This document shows, piece by piece, positions 28,081 to 38,583 of a DNA stretch of 64,000 nt. The notes under the pieces are model-generated. The model did no database searches. It saw only the letters and a program-made list of their open reading frames with translations, and was not told the DNA's origin. Numbering within the stretch: the stretch's first letter is position 1; the number at the start of each line of letters is the position of its first letter. Both the position numbers and the translations under genes were made by a program. The stretch is from Desulfosporosinus lacus DSM 15449 (GTDB lineage: Bacteria > Bacillota > Desulfitobacteriia > Desulfitobacteriales > Desulfitobacteriaceae), in the NCBI RefSeq assembly GCF_900129935.1, contig NZ_FQXJ01000006.1, positions 310,496-374,495 on the forward strand, in the 5' to 3' direction.

Positions 28081-29412
28081 CTACTCCTTCTCTTCATCTT
28101 TTTGTCGAATTACAATTCGGATCGGAGTACCCTCAAATCCAAAGTGCTTTCGCATCTGATTCTCCAAATATCGTTTATAGGAAAAGTGCATAAGTTCCGG
28201 ATCATTAACAAAGAAAACAAAGGTCGGCGGCTTAACTCCCACTTGAGTCAGGTACCTCACCTTTAAGCGTCGTCCCTTATCTGACGGAGGGGGATTAGAA
28301 TGAATCCATTCTCTCAGTAAGGTGTTCAAAGTCGCAGTAGTCACACGAGTAGAATTTTGCTCGACCACGAAATCCACAAGCTCCAGAATTTTATTAACCC
28401 GTTGTCCGGTTTTAGCAGAGATAAACATGGTTGGCGCATATTGCATAAACCCTAATTCTTCGCGTATCGTCTTTTCAAATTTGTTGATCGTCTTTTCATC
28501 CTTTTCAACGAGGTCCCATTTGTTGACGACCAGAATAATGGCTTTACCCGCCTCATCTGCATAGCCGGCAATCTTTTTATCTTGCTCAGTAACCCCATCT
28601 ATGGCATCGATAAGCATTAGGATTGCATCTGAGCGATCAACTGCGCGCAGGGAACGTACTACACTATATTGCTCTGTTAGTTCGTCTATGCGTGATTTAC
28701 GTCGCATTCCAGCCGTATCAATAAGTATATAATGTTTGCCTTCGTGTTCAAAAGGAGTGTCTATCGCATCCCGAGTGGTTCCCGGAACATTACTGACAAT
28801 GACGCGCTCTTTTCCCAGCATCATGTTGACCAAAGAGGATTTTCCGACATTTGGACGCCCTATAACAGAAATGCGAATGACGTCCGGATCGTATTCTTCC
28901 TCATCATCCTCGGGAAAGTTTGAAATCACTAAGTCAAGCAGGTCGCCCGTATTCATGCCATGAACCGCAGAAATCGGAATTGCTTCACCCAACCCTAAAC
29001 TTAAGAAGTCATATAACTGACCTTCTGCCTTAGCAAAATCTTCCACTTTATTCGCGGCAAGCAAGATTGGTTTACCCGAGCGGCGTAACGTCCGGGCAAT
29101 TAAATCATCATCCGGCGTAGGAGAAATTTGGGAATCTACAACGAATATCACGACATCCGCTTCCTCCATGGCAATTTCTGCCTGCCTTCTCATCTGTGAA
29201 GAAATCGGTGTCCCCTCATCTTTAAATTCGATGCCCCCCGTATCAATTAAAGCAAACTTTCGCCCCAGCCATTCCGCATCGCGATAAAGGCGGTCTCTTG
29301 TTACTCCCGGCATATTTTCAACAATAGCTACCAGTCCGCCCGTAATGCGGTTGAACAATGTAGATTTCCCTACATTTGGACGACCCACTATAGCTACAAC
29401 AGGTTTACTCAA
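28081..29412 (-). CDS. der: Ribosome-assembly GTPase Der (EngA)
   Basis: Tandem GTPase needed for 50S ribosome maturation. It has 443 residues from the TTG at 29412, which has GGAGG 9 nt upstream and gives the conserved start [18 protein letters not shown]. Second G domain: [24 protein letters not shown] and NKWDLV. The C-terminal KH-like domain ends with [14 protein letters not shown]. The start overlaps the stop of the upstream radical-SAM gene by 8 bp. Confidence 0.96.
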   Translation of the reverse strand: MSKPVVAIVGRPNVGKSTLFNRITGGLVAIVENMPGVTRDRLYRDAEWLGRKFALIDTGGIEFKDEGTPISSQMRRQAEIAMEEADVVIFVVDSQISPTPDDDLIARTLRRSGKPILLAANKVEDFAKAEGQLYDFLSLGLGEAIPISAVHGMNTGDLLDLVISNFPEDDEEEYDPDVIRISVIGRPNVGKSSLVNMMLGKERVIVSNVPGTTRDAIDTPFEHEGKHYILIDTAGMRRKSRIDELTEQYSVVRSLRAVDRSDAILMLIDAIDGVTEQDKKIAGYADEAGKAIILVVNKWDLVEKDEKTINKFEKTIREELGFMQYAPTMFISAKTGQRVNKILELVDFVVEQNSTRVTTATLNTLLREWIHSNPPPSDKGRRLKVRYLTQVGVKPPTFVFFVNDPELMHFSYKRYLENQMRKHFGFEGTPIRIVIRQKDEEKE

Positions 29413-30736
29413 AGCGTTCCACCTCCAATGAATATCCAATCACATGTTCTAAAAATGCAAGTCCATCGTTCTCAACAATCCTTGCCTTGCCATTAACCTT
29501 CTGTTCTAACCATTCCACACTCATATCATCAAGAAAGATATCTTCATCCGCTTTGAGCATTGTACGCGGAATAAGAAACTCTTCCCCTTGCAGATCTCCT
29601 AATTGCCGGGCGATATCCCGGGCGGTCAGGAGTCCTGCAGCAGTCACCGATAAGCCAAAAAAATCATTTTGTATCACATGCATCGTCAGTGTTAAGCCGC
29701 TGATTCGATCCATCAAACGTTTATTCCAAAATTCAAAAAGGTCATGGGCTGCTGTTCCGGTTATAAGGTGTACACAGCGTTTTGAGACCTCATGCGGAAG
29801 CAAGTCCCACCCGGCTTCAATTTCTGTGATAAATTTTCGAGCCATACCTACGCCGTTTTCTAATTGTGGAAAGTCATCGTATACTGCTGACTCTGGAAAT
29901 TCTCTCCCGGCCAGCACATAAAATTCATCTGAAAAGTACACGAGGTGCCGACCTGTCTGGGTAAAGAAGTCCTTCTGCCACTTCTCGGCTTGATCCAGAA
30001 TTTGACGTGCTTCATCAGCTGAAAAGCCTCGCAACGAGGTAAGCTTTTCACGATAGCGAGTCAATCCCACGGGTACAACTGCAATTGATTGCACCGACGG
30101 ATAAAGCTCGGCTAACCGTTCAATGGTTTCTTTCAACACGTCCCCATCGTTGTGTTCAGGAATCAAGACAATCTGAGTATGTACTGCGATTCCAGCCTCT
30201 GCAAAGCGTTTAAATTGCTCAGGCAGTTTTCCCGCATGGGGATTTTTCATGAGTTTAGTTCGCACTTCTGGGTTCCAAGCATGAACTGAAACATACATCG
30301 GAGTCAAATGTAAAGATGTAATTCTGGATAAGTCTTCCTCACTTAAATTCGACAAGGTTATAAAACTTCCTTGAGTGAGGGATAAGCGATAATCATCATC
30401 TTTATCATAAAGAGAAGGGCGCATTCCTTTAGGCATTTGAGCTACGAAACAAAAGGAACAATTATTAACACATTTTTTTAGACCCTCGGCACTTACTGTC
30501 TCGACCTCTAATCCTAAGAACTCCCCTGGCCCCTTCTCAATATCAAGCTCCCAAAGTTCACCATCTTCCTTTTCAATAAGCAACATGAATTCCTCTTCCG
30601 AGATGCCAAATTGAAAGTCAATAATATCATTAAGCTCTTCTTCGTTTACGGCCAGAACACGATCTCCGACCACAATTTCCATTTCTTCAGCGATACTCCC
30701 TGAATGGACCGCTGCGACTACAAGCCCTTTAGGCAA
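29405..30736 (-). CDS. DUF512-type radical SAM protein with PDZ-like N-terminus
   Basis: Conserved Clostridia protein of unknown reaction, 443 residues. The N-terminal part is PDZ-like ([19 protein letters not shown]), followed by a radical-SAM cluster motif [17 protein letters not shown] (C-x3-C-x2-C), [15 protein letters not shown] and a long DUF512 C-terminal region ([16 protein letters not shown]). The start is the TTG at 30736 with GGAGG 10 nt upstream. It is translationally overlapped with der, a frequent pairing in this group. Confidence 0.9.
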   Translation of the reverse strand: MPKGLVVAAVHSGSIAEEMEIVVGDRVLAVNEEELNDIIDFQFGISEEEFMLLIEKEDGELWELDIEKGPGEFLGLEVETVSAEGLKKCVNNCSFCFVAQMPKGMRPSLYDKDDDYRLSLTQGSFITLSNLSEEDLSRITSLHLTPMYVSVHAWNPEVRTKLMKNPHAGKLPEQFKRFAEAGIAVHTQIVLIPEHNDGDVLKETIERLAELYPSVQSIAVVPVGLTRYREKLTSLRGFSADEARQILDQAEKWQKDFFTQTGRHLVYFSDEFYVLAGREFPESAVYDDFPQLENGVGMARKFITEIEAGWDLLPHEVSKRCVHLITGTAAHDLFEFWNKRLMDRISGLTLTMHVIQNDFFGLSVTAAGLLTARDIARQLGDLQGEEFLIPRTMLKADEDIFLDDMSVEWLEQKVNGKARIVENDGLAFLEHVIGYSLEVERFE

Positions 30737-30810
30737 AACATTTCATCCTCCTGACATTCCAGATCAAGAGCCTATCATCTCAGCCTTAATCGTTTACAAG
30801 TATACTACAA

Positions 30811-30852
30811 GTGAACACGTTCAGCTATAGCTGAACATCTGAGACTTCTGCT
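30811..30852. repeat. Dispersed palindromic repeat, partial copy D (inverted)
   Basis: GTGAAC, CGTTCAGCTATAGCTGAACAT and GAGACTTC match the right part of copies A-C in reverse orientation. Only this end is present. Confidence 0.5.
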
Positions 30853-31480
30853 ATCGAAACTTACTTTCCTCCGAGGGTTCATAGGTTCCTGAGCTTTTTG
30901 ACGGTATTAGATCAGCTTCCGTTCTACGCAACTCCCTCTCGGCATAATACTGCCACCCTAGAGCTAAGGCTGCCCAAGCAGTAAATAGTCCCACTCCAAA
31001 ATTCCAAGTAAATTCATTAGGCAAGCCAATATACCTTATAATACCGTCGTAGGTAAAACGAACAAAGGCTTGGTTCAAAAGCGCACTTCCAGTTAAAGCA
31101 GCGGCTGTTCCCCAAAAGGACTTAGCACTCAACCACGCTACTAAAACCAGCGCAATCGCAAACATCCACTCTCCATAGGGAAATACTCCTGGTTCATTGA
31201 CGAAAAACAGAGTCTCTACGCCAACGATTAAACTGGTAAAAAACAGCGGCAAAAGCCAGCGTTCAGCTTGTCGCATTGACCAAACCCAAAATACCAACAT
31301 AACCGCAAGACGTGCAAAATGCCAGTGCCAAGGCATGGTGACAGCAAGGGATATCTCAACCCATTTTCCTATAAGCCAGGCAATCGTCAACAAGAGAAAA
31401 AATCGTCGAGAGGCTTTTTTCTCTGCCCAAGTTAAAAGTGTTAAGAACAGAATTACCCATTCTCCATAAGGAAAAAGCAT
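30851..31480 (-). CDS. Polytopic membrane protein of unknown function (YphA position)
   Basis: It has 209 residues and about six hydrophobic segments, rich in Trp and Phe, with a polar C-terminal tail. The motif FPYGEW occurs twice, at residues 3-8 and 100-105, suggesting an internal duplication. The position, between ispH-rpsA/ftsW-like genes and der, is where Bacillus subtilis has the membrane protein YphA; I infer equivalence from synteny only. No catalytic motif is visible. Confidence 0.75.
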   Translation of the reverse strand: MLFPYGEWVILFLTLLTWAEKKASRRFFLLLTIAWLIGKWVEISLAVTMPWHWHFARLAVMLVFWVWSMRQAERWLLPLFFTSLIVGVETLFFVNEPGVFPYGEWMFAIALVLVAWLSAKSFWGTAAALTGSALLNQAFVRFTYDGIIRYIGLPNEFTWNFGVGLFTAWAALALGWQYYAERELRRTEADLIPSKSSGTYEPSEESKFR

Positions 31481-31530
31481 ATTACCCCTCCTAAACGTTC
31501 CTTTTCATATTATTCCCGTTTAGAGAGGGT

Positions 31531-32685
31531 TTACACAGAAATATTAGAGAGGTTCTTTTCAAGTGACCCCTTGGTAACAGTTTTTCGGTATCTAGAGAGA
31601 TTTAAGATTAGACCAAGTTTTACTAAAGTTATCACGAGAGAGGCCCCGCCATAAGAAATCAGAGGCAACGTAATCCCGGTTACCGGCAACACGCCGGTAA
31701 CAACTGCCAAGTTGATGGTCGTCTGGATCGCCAAAGAGGATGTTATTCCATAGCCTAATAACCTGCCAAAACGATCAGGGCATTCACTTATAACATGATA
31801 AGCCCGAGCATATAAGGCAACAAAGAGAAATAATAAGAACATCGTACCTATTAACCCTAATTCTTCACCAACGATAGCAAAGATGGTGTCTGTATGATTT
31901 TCGGGTAAAAAACCATACTTTTGCAAACTTCGTCCTAACCCAACTCCAAACAAGCCCCCTGAGCCAAAGGCGATCTCGGCATTTGTAATTTGATATCCTT
32001 TATTCATCGCATCTTTCCAAGGGTCTAACCAAACCAAAATCCGTTCCCATTGATACTTCGTATTATAGATAAAATATAAGAGCGGTAGTCCCAAGGTCGG
32101 CACCGCCGCAACGAACCAGCCTGTCGGCAGTTCCGTCTGTAAGAGCATCACTGCGCAAGTTAGAGCAATAACCATGGTTGTCCCTAAATCCGGCTGTTTA
32201 TAAACGAGACCCAAGATAAGGACAGTGGTGGGTATGAGGATGCCCAATGGAACACGCCAATCACTCCCTCGTTGGATCGGATAGCGATCAAGTATATGTG
32301 CATAAAAAAGAACCATAGCCAGTTTTGCAATTTCTGAAGGTTGGATTGTAATTCCCGCAATTGAGATCCAACGGGCTGAACCGCCAGCTTCTATGCCTGC
32401 ATCCGTAAAAAGAATTGCAATGAGCAAAACCATACTAACCAAGACCCCAATCCCAGCGAAGCGCCGCAGAAACCCATAGGGGATCTTTATAGCTATAAAG
32501 GCAAAAACAGAACCAACGAGCGTCCACTTCATTTGCTGAGAAAAATAGTGATATGAGTTCTGAGTTGCATTGAAACCGCGCACCGCCCCGGCACTTAATA
32601 CCATAATTAAGCCAAAGGCTAAAATCGCCAGTGTAAGATACAATATCGGAAAATCGATAGGCAACTTCCGTTGTCGTTTAGCCAT
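31531..32685 (-). CDS. FtsW/RodA/SpoVE family peptidoglycan glycosyltransferase
   Basis: SEDS-family membrane protein that polymerises lipid II during division or spore-cortex synthesis. It has 384 residues from ATG 32685 (GGAAGGAG 6 nt upstream) and about ten transmembrane segments. Family marks: VLSAGAVRGF, ARWISIAGITIQPSEIAKL, PENHTDTIFAIVGEELGLIG and TGITLPLISYGGASL. Sequence alone does not separate FtsW from SpoVE. It lies downstream of ispH-rpsA after a terminator. Confidence 0.93.
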   Translation of the reverse strand: MAKRQRKLPIDFPILYLTLAILAFGLIMVLSAGAVRGFNATQNSYHYFSQQMKWTLVGSVFAFIAIKIPYGFLRRFAGIGVLVSMVLLIAILFTDAGIEAGGSARWISIAGITIQPSEIAKLAMVLFYAHILDRYPIQRGSDWRVPLGILIPTTVLILGLVYKQPDLGTTMVIALTCAVMLLQTELPTGWFVAAVPTLGLPLLYFIYNTKYQWERILVWLDPWKDAMNKGYQITNAEIAFGSGGLFGVGLGRSLQKYGFLPENHTDTIFAIVGEELGLIGTMFLLFLFVALYARAYHVISECPDRFGRLLGYGITSSLAIQTTINLAVVTGVLPVTGITLPLISYGGASLVITLVKLGLILNLSRYRKTVTKGSLEKNLSNISV

Positions 32686-32766
32686 CTGAATCTCCTTCCT
32701 TCTAAACTTAATCCAGGTCGGCACAATCTTATATCAACAAAGACACGTTCCTCCAGATATGCCAGT

Positions 32767-32805
32767 AAAATGACTTCCTGTGTCTAGAAACAGGAAGTCA
32801 TTTTT
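32767..32805. terminator. Bidirectional terminator after ispH-rpsA
   Basis: AAAATGACTTCCTG pairs with CAGGAAGTCATTTTT; T-runs on both strands. It lies about 150 bp past the ispH-rpsA stop. Confidence 0.85.
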
Positions 32806-32951
32806 AAATGCACCGATGCAGTGGCCATTTCAAACAAAGAGGTTGATAGGAGCATAGCCAAGACTCGAACAAGAATGTCGAGGATAGAGCATCACCAAGG
32901 GATGGGTTGAAGCCGTTTATAGAGATTGCCGTAACAGCAAGTGCTAATTAA

Positions 32952-34943
32952 TTAAGAATCATGGTTTTCTGTTTGAAGTTCTTTTCCTAGGGCATCACCA
33001 ATCGTAAATGGTTTGATTTCGGATTGTAAATCTAAAGCTTGTTGATCATTTTCCTTAGCAGCGTCTGTGATCCCCTCGCGAATACTCAAACTGATTCGCT
33101 TTTCCTCCGGCTTACAGTCCATAACCTTAGCAGACACCATATCCCCAACTTTAACCACATCTTCTACTTTATTAACATGATGATCAGCTAATTGAGAAAT
33201 ATGAACTAACCCATCCACGCCATCTCCAAGCCCCACAAATGCTCCGAAGGGAGTAATACGCACAACTTTGCCATTAACTGTAGATCCGACCGGATAGTTT
33301 TTAGCCGCCTGAAGCCAAGGACTTTCTTTAAGTTGTTTTAGCCCTAAGGACACTTTCCCGGTTTGTTGTTCAAGCTTCAACACTTGGACTTCCACTTCAT
33401 CCCCAATCTTAAGCATGTCCGAAGGATGCTTAATTCGAGTATAGGCTAAGTCAGAAATATGAAGCAGTCCATCAATCCCACCGATATCAACGAACACACC
33501 GAAGTCAGCCATCCGTTTGACCGTTCCGCTCACTACGTCCCCCTCTTTAAGGGATTCGAGCAACTGTGTGCGCTTAACCGCTCGCTCTTCTTCTAGAATT
33601 ACCTTTTGTGAAAGAACCACTTTACGCTTTGATGGATCATAATCAATCATACGTAAGCGAAGAGTCTGACCCATGAATTGATTGAGGTCTTCGACATATC
33701 CCAGTTGAATTTGGGATGCGGGAACAAAACCGCGCAACCCTACATCTACTACTAAACCACCCTTTACGACCTCAACGACTTCTGCCTGAATCTCTTCTTT
33801 GCTTTCTGCAATTTTCTCTAAGTGATCCTTAGCCCCTTCTTCATCCGCTTTTCGTTTAGACAGGACTGTATGACCTTCCTCATTTTCCACACGAATAACC
33901 ACTGCGCTGATTTGATCTCCAATCGCCACCGCTTCCTCAGGGCGGGTTTTCCTTGCCACTGACAGCTCACCAAGTGGAATGACTCCCTCACATTTCCATC
34001 CAATATCAACAAAAACTTCTTCTCTTGTAATTTTCACCACGGTACCGGTAACCCTCGTGCCGGGATGGAGCTCTGGACAATTATCTATCCAACTCGACAT
34101 TTCCATTTCTTGCTCATTCATTTCTGACATTTTCTTGAAAACCTCCTCGATTATCCAATCTGGGGTAGAAGCCCCTGCAGTCAAGCCCGCATTATTAGCA
34201 TCCTCAAACCAAACATTTTCTAATTCATCCGCGGTTTCAATCAGGTATGTTTTTGTGCGTTCTGCACAGATGCTCGCCAGTTTTCGGGTATTAGCACTAT
34301 TTCGTCCACCGACGACCACCATAACATCAACCGCTTCGGCTAATTCTCGGGCAACTTTTTGACGTTCTGCCGTGGCATTACAGATTGTATTATGGACGAT
34401 CAAATCGTCAGTATGATTTCTAAGTTCAGCGACAATTCCTGCAAAATTCTCTGCCAGTTGAGTTGTTTGAGCTAAAACTGCCAGATGAGGGTAAAACGGA
34501 AGCTCTTTAGCTTCCTCAACCGTCTGAATAGGTATGGCCTCTTCTCCGGCCCAGCCAAGGATTCCCTGTACCTCAGGATGAAGTTTATCTCCCATGACAA
34601 TAACTTGTTGCCCCATCTGAGCAGACTCAGCAGCCAATCGTTGGGCTTTCTGAACAAAGGGACACGTAGCATCAACCACTTGGACCCCCTTGCATTCAGC
34701 CCCTTGATAAACACTCGGTGCCACACCATGGGACCTTATAATCAAGGCTTGTTGGCTTGTCAGCTCGTCCAAATCCTCAACAACTTGAATACCGCGTTCT
34801 GATAAGCGTTTCACAACCTGTTGGTTGTGAATGAGCGGTCCAAGTGATACAGCATGCGACGTTTCCGCTGTCCGTTCAGCCATTTCAAGGGCGCGCTTTA
34901 CGCCAAAGCAAAATCCAGCCTTTGTTGCGCGTTTGACTTTCAA
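32952..34943 (-). CDS. ispH: IspH - ribosomal protein S1 fusion
   Basis: Bifunctional protein of 663 residues. Residues 1 to about 280 are HMBPP reductase, the last MEP-pathway enzyme, with [4Fe-4S] ligands in KAGFCFGVKRAL, VDATCPFVQKA and HNTICNATAERQ. Residues from about 295 carry four S1 RNA-binding domains (for example VGDQISAVVIRVE, VSGTVKRMADFGVFVDIGG and VNGKVVRITPFGAFVGLGD). This fusion is known in Clostridia and is not an assembly artefact. It follows cmk and plsC in one transcript direction. Confidence 0.95.
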   Translation of the reverse strand: MKVKRATKAGFCFGVKRALEMAERTAETSHAVSLGPLIHNQQVVKRLSERGIQVVEDLDELTSQQALIIRSHGVAPSVYQGAECKGVQVVDATCPFVQKAQRLAAESAQMGQQVIVMGDKLHPEVQGILGWAGEEAIPIQTVEEAKELPFYPHLAVLAQTTQLAENFAGIVAELRNHTDDLIVHNTICNATAERQKVARELAEAVDVMVVVGGRNSANTRKLASICAERTKTYLIETADELENVWFEDANNAGLTAGASTPDWIIEEVFKKMSEMNEQEMEMSSWIDNCPELHPGTRVTGTVVKITREEVFVDIGWKCEGVIPLGELSVARKTRPEEAVAIGDQISAVVIRVENEEGHTVLSKRKADEEGAKDHLEKIAESKEEIQAEVVEVVKGGLVVDVGLRGFVPASQIQLGYVEDLNQFMGQTLRLRMIDYDPSKRKVVLSQKVILEEERAVKRTQLLESLKEGDVVSGTVKRMADFGVFVDIGGIDGLLHISDLAYTRIKHPSDMLKIGDEVEVQVLKLEQQTGKVSLGLKQLKESPWLQAAKNYPVGSTVNGKVVRITPFGAFVGLGDGVDGLVHISQLADHHVNKVEDVVKVGDMVSAKVMDCKPEEKRISLSIREGITDAAKENDQQALDLQSEIKPFTIGDALGKELQTENHDS

Positions 34944-35032
34944 ACCAAGAACCTCCCTAAAAATTGTAAAGAACTAATTCTCTATTACGCACCAAAAATC
35001 CTGCTAAGTGAGGCAGTTTTAATCCGTACCAT

Positions 35033-35629
35033 CTACTTTGCCTCAGGCAATTCGATCATCGCCTGCATTATTCTCTCGGCAATCCATTCTCGTCGGTTTT
35101 CCACTCCTTCCGGAGCCTTTAACATCTGAGCAGTCAACGGTTTCCCGATAACAACAGTAATTTTTCCCCAGCCTTTTGTAAACATGTGGCGAGTTCCGCT
35201 CACCTTTACAGGAACAACAGATGCTTGGCTTTTTTCCATTAGGAGGACCATTCCCGGCATACCCTTCTGAATCTCTCCAGTCTTTGATCGTGTTCCTTCC
35301 GGAAAAAGTCCTAACACGCCTCCTCCTTTTAAGATTGTCAAAGATTGGCGAATAGCATTCATATCCCCTTGCCCTCTTTTTACAGGAAACGCACCCAGCT
35401 TAGAGAAAATAGTCCCTAAAATAGGTATGGAAAATAATTCCTCTTTGGCCATAAAGGAGGCCTGACGAGGAATACTGCAGGCAGCAACAACAGGATCCCA
35501 CATACTGACATGGTTGATTGCCAAAATAACGGGTCCTTCATTCGGCATATTGTCCGCACCTTGAACTTTCCAGCCCATTAACCGAAATTGCAGTCGAAAC
35601 ATCCTCTTGGCAAAACTATATAACGTCAT
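35033..35629 (-). CDS. plsC: 1-acyl-sn-glycerol-3-phosphate acyltransferase
   Basis: Second acylation step of phosphatidic acid synthesis. It has 198 residues, with the HX4D motif in INHVSMWDP and the downstream FPEGTRSKTGE block, plus VPVKVSGTRHMF. It starts 3 bp after the cmk stop and lies before ispH-rpsA. Together with PlsY and GpsA it puts three phospholipid genes within 10 kb. Confidence 0.93.
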   Translation of the reverse strand: MTLYSFAKRMFRLQFRLMGWKVQGADNMPNEGPVILAINHVSMWDPVVAACSIPRQASFMAKEELFSIPILGTIFSKLGAFPVKRGQGDMNAIRQSLTILKGGGVLGLFPEGTRSKTGEIQKGMPGMVLLMEKSQASVVPVKVSGTRHMFTKGWGKITVVIGKPLTAQMLKAPEGVENRREWIAERIMQAMIELPEAK

Positions 35630-35632
35630 TGC

Positions 35633-36310
35633 TCAACCCCCCTGCACCAACGCTAGAATCTTTGAAACTAACTCTTCTATGCTTAACCCCGTCGTATCAA
35701 GGATGATCGCATCCTTGGCAGGCTTTAGCGGAGAAACTTCTCGCTCTGTATCAAGGCGGTCACGTTCAGCCATATCTATGGCAACCTCTTGGTACGTCAC
35801 ATCTTTTCCCGCCTTCTGGAGTTCCATCCACCGACGCCTTGCCCTCTCTTCAGGAGTTGCTGTTAAAAAAAATTTAATATCCGCTTCTGGCAAAACATAA
35901 GTACCAATATCACGACCATCCATAACTACGCCACCGCGTTCAGCTTCCATGCGTTGAAGTTCCACTAAACGTTCTCTGACCCCAGGATAGGCTGCCACGA
36001 CAGAAACAGCACGTGATACTTCGGGGCAACGAATTTCCTGAGTAACATCCTCTCCGTCACACCAAACAATCCTTTTATCCGAATGATCAAAAACAACCAC
36101 TGTACTTTTAGCAATTTGGCTTACCATAGATTCATCGTCTATTGGGGCTCTGTTTTTAAGGACTTTATAAGCAATTACTCGATACATCGCCCCGGTATCT
36201 ACATAAAAAAGTCCCAATTGTTTAGCTGCGATCTTGGCAATAGTACTTTTCCCCGCGCCGGCAGGGCCATCAATCGCAATTTGTAATGCCTGTTGTTGCC
36301 TTCTCTTCAT
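35633..36310 (-). CDS. cmk: Cytidylate kinase
   Basis: Phosphorylates CMP/dCMP. It has 225 residues, with P-loop [43 protein letters not shown] and DTERE. Gene order cmk-plsC-rpsA is typical for Firmicutes. Confidence 0.97.
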   Translation of the reverse strand: MKRRQQQALQIAIDGPAGAGKSTIAKIAAKQLGLFYVDTGAMYRVIAYKVLKNRAPIDDESMVSQIAKSTVVVFDHSDKRIVWCDGEDVTQEIRCPEVSRAVSVVAAYPGVRERLVELQRMEAERGGVVMDGRDIGTYVLPEADIKFFLTATPEERARRRWMELQKAGKDVTYQEVAIDMAERDRLDTEREVSPLKPAKDAIILDTTGLSIEELVSKILALVQGG

Positions 36311-36325
36311 CCCGTCTGCTCCTTT

Positions 36326-37051
36326 TTATTCAATCAATACACTAGCCGCGATTAGGGTAGCAACTATGTTATTCAACGCGTGCAGTCCCATCGAAGGATA
36401 GAGAGATTTGTATTTATCATAAAGATATACAAGAATCATGCCTAAAACAAAGCGTGGAAGAAATCCATAGGCCTGGAAGTGAAGAGCGGAAAAAATCGCA
36501 GCACTAATTACTGCTGCCGTCCACTTTCCAAAGTACGCTTGTAAGCTTCCAAAGATAACTCCCCTAAATAGTGTTTCTTCCACAACGGGAGCTAAGACAC
36601 CTGCTAAGAGCAAATTAAGAATCAAGGTATACCAGGAAACCTGTCCTAACAGCTTGGAGTAAACATCTGTTTCCGGAGGAGTAAAGCCATAGTTAAAAAG
36701 AGCTATAGCATAACATATATTTACGACCCAAGTCAGTGCGTATAATCCTAAGACCCTCGAGATGATCATTCTTACTGGCACACCCTGCCAACCAAAATCT
36801 GCCCAGGTCCAATGACGAGCTTTTTTTAGTGTCCAGATCAAAAGGGCAAATGACACTTGAGTCATAAAAGCATTCAGATACATTAAAACACGTTCATGGG
36901 GCCATTGCTCCAGTAACCAGAACGTTCCAAAAGCCAAGATTATATATATGCCCACGACCCCGCCTAAAACCAAAGCCAGATCTACCCAATTCAATCTTCG
37001 GCCCCTAGGCGGAAGCTCAATGTTTTCTAAATTCAGATCAGTTTTTTCCAT
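36326..37051 (-). CDS. CPBP-family intramembrane metalloprotease
   Basis: Predicted membrane protease (CAAX-protease/bacteriocin-processing family) of 241 residues with about seven hydrophobic segments. Motif 1 is APVVEETLFRGVIFG (EExxxR), motif 2 FSALHFQAYGF and motif 3 LHALNN, giving the expected Glu/His metal ligands. It starts a leftward run with cmk. The substrate is unknown. Confidence 0.88.
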   Translation of the reverse strand: MEKTDLNLENIELPPRGRRLNWVDLALVLGGVVGIYIILAFGTFWLLEQWPHERVLMYLNAFMTQVSFALLIWTLKKARHWTWADFGWQGVPVRMIISRVLGLYALTWVVNICYAIALFNYGFTPPETDVYSKLLGQVSWYTLILNLLLAGVLAPVVEETLFRGVIFGSLQAYFGKWTAAVISAAIFSALHFQAYGFLPRFVLGMILVYLYDKYKSLYPSMGLHALNNIVATLIAASVLIE

Positions 37052-37132
37052 TACTCACTCTCCTTCTTCCATTAAAGTAGACACATATTTCTCCCGTTTT
37101 TTTCCCAGACTAAACTAAAAGGAGGAACTTTT

Positions 37133-37417
37133 ATGAAATCATCGGATATAACCTTACAAATATATCACCATCATCTTAAAATTCCCATAGAATCCTATTT
37201 CAATACAGTAACTGATTTTTTAGATCCCTGGGATGAGCGTGCTTATCAGTTTGTGGTTCACCAATACCTAGAAAAAGGGAAAGACAATGGTATCGTAGGA
37301 ATGGTACGACAAGAAAGAGACGAAAAATATGTCTATCTAGACGCCGCAGTCCGGTATCCGCAGGCCATGGACGGCCAAGTGTCCCTGGAGTCCACGGATG
37401 GCGGGAAGGATATGTAA
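37133..37417 (+). CDS. Small hypothetical protein
   Basis: A 94-residue protein with a strong ribosome site (AAAGGAGG). No family is recognised; it is soluble with many charged residues, and the N-terminal part contains YHHHLKIPIESYF. It is transcribed divergently from the CPBP protease gene and converges on the HAD gene. The start and ribosome site make it credible despite unknown function. Confidence 0.6.
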   Translation: MKSSDITLQIYHHHLKIPIESYFNTVTDFLDPWDERAYQFVVHQYLEKGKDNGIVGMVRQERDEKYVYLDAAVRYPQAMDGQVSLESTDGGKDM

Positions 37418-37427
37418 ATCGTCAAAT

Positions 37428-38090
37428 TTATACAAGATCATTGAGTAGTAACTCACCTAAGCCCTCGACACTTGGAACAATAAAATCAGGATTTGCATCT
37501 TGAAGTTCATCAACCGTCCCATACCCATAACCTACAGCGATAACATCTATTTGGTTAGCCCTGGCTCCAAGAACATCATATTTCCGATCTCCTATCATCA
37601 CAGTTTTAGACAATGAACTCCCAGGTACCCTTTTTAAAACTTCTTCAATGACTGTTTCCTTCTCTGCAAATTGACCATTTAACTCACTTCCCATAATAAC
37701 ATCAAAATACTCTTCGAGTAAAAAATGTTGAAGAATTTTCTCTGCAAAGACCCTGGGCTTCGATGTCGCCAACAAATGCTTGCAACCCTTTTCCTTTAAT
37801 TCTAACAATAATTCAGGAATTCCCGGATAAACTATATTTTCATAGAGCCCTATTTCTCGAAAACGCTCCCGATAAATTATGATCGCTTGGTTCAATAAAG
37901 CTTCATCCGTGGTTTGAAGCAAAGTCTTAAAGCTCTCTTTTAATGGTGGTCCAATGATCCAATCGAGGTCATCCGCTTCAGGGATAGGATAATCTAACCG
38001 ACTTAGAGCATATTGAACTGAGCGAGTAATTCCTTCTTTAGAATCTGTCAAAGTTCCATCTAAATCCCACAACAAAATATCGTAACGCAT
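37428..38090 (-). CDS. HAD-superfamily phosphatase (Gph/PpaX-like)
   Basis: Probable small-molecule phosphatase of 220 residues from ATG 38090 (GGAGG 7 nt upstream). Motif I is DLDGTLTDS, motif II LLATSKP, and motifs III/IV GDRKYDVLGA. A helical cap lies between motifs I and II. It resembles phosphoglycolate phosphatase or the pyrophosphatase PpaX; the substrate is not determinable. Confidence 0.87.
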   Translation of the reverse strand: MRYDILLWDLDGTLTDSKEGITRSVQYALSRLDYPIPEADDLDWIIGPPLKESFKTLLQTTDEALLNQAIIIYRERFREIGLYENIVYPGIPELLLELKEKGCKHLLATSKPRVFAEKILQHFLLEEYFDVIMGSELNGQFAEKETVIEEVLKRVPGSSLSKTVMIGDRKYDVLGARANQIDVIAVGYGYGTVDELQDANPDFIVPSVEGLGELLLNDLV

Positions 38091-38176
38091 GTACAACCCT
38101 CCAACTCTATTTCCCAATATTTCCTCGGATGAATCTAACCCAATGCGGCAATTCTAATCAAAAGGAGGGATTTAAA

Positions 38177-38374
38177 ATGTTTTTTCATCAAAAACACTAT
38201 CATACCCATGGGATGTTTTTTTTGCTCAGTCTTATTGTCGCCTTTTTGCTCGGACGAAAATCTGAAAGGTATGGTCTCACGATTGTATCTCGAGGGTGTG
38301 GATGCTATGAGGATGACGACGATGAGATGGATATGATGGACAATCCCACGCCCACCAATACCTATCCTCAATAA
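38177..38374 (+). CDS. Small single-span membrane protein with acidic tail
   Basis: A 65-residue protein from ATG 38177, behind AAAGGAGG. It has a His-rich start (HQKHYHTHG), one transmembrane stretch (about 12-27, MFFLLSLIVAFLLG), a short Cys pair (CGC) and a strongly acidic segment (EDDDDEMDMMDN). A terminator follows at 38446. No family is recognised; metal binding is possible from His, Cys and acidic residues but unproven. Confidence 0.65.
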   Translation: MFFHQKHYHTHGMFFLLSLIVAFLLGRKSERYGLTIVSRGCGCYEDDDDEMDMMDNPTPTNTYPQ

Positions 38375-38445
38375 CTAAATTTGTATTCCTTTATTCCATT
38401 TGAAATTTAAATCCAGTATAACACCTCACTACATCAAGCTAACGG

Positions 38446-38473
38446 AAACTCCGAGATTGATCTCGGAGTTTTC
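38446..38473 (+). terminator. Terminator after the small membrane protein gene
   Basis: AAACTCCGAG-N6-CTCGGAGTTTT, 10-bp perfect stem with T-run. Confidence 0.85.
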
Positions 38474-38583
38474 TACTTATATCATACCAATAAACGGTAT
38501 TCGGTCAATAACTCTTCTACTGCAAGTTATACTCAGAGGATTTCAACTCGATATTATTTAATGTATAAACAAGAAAAAAATCA

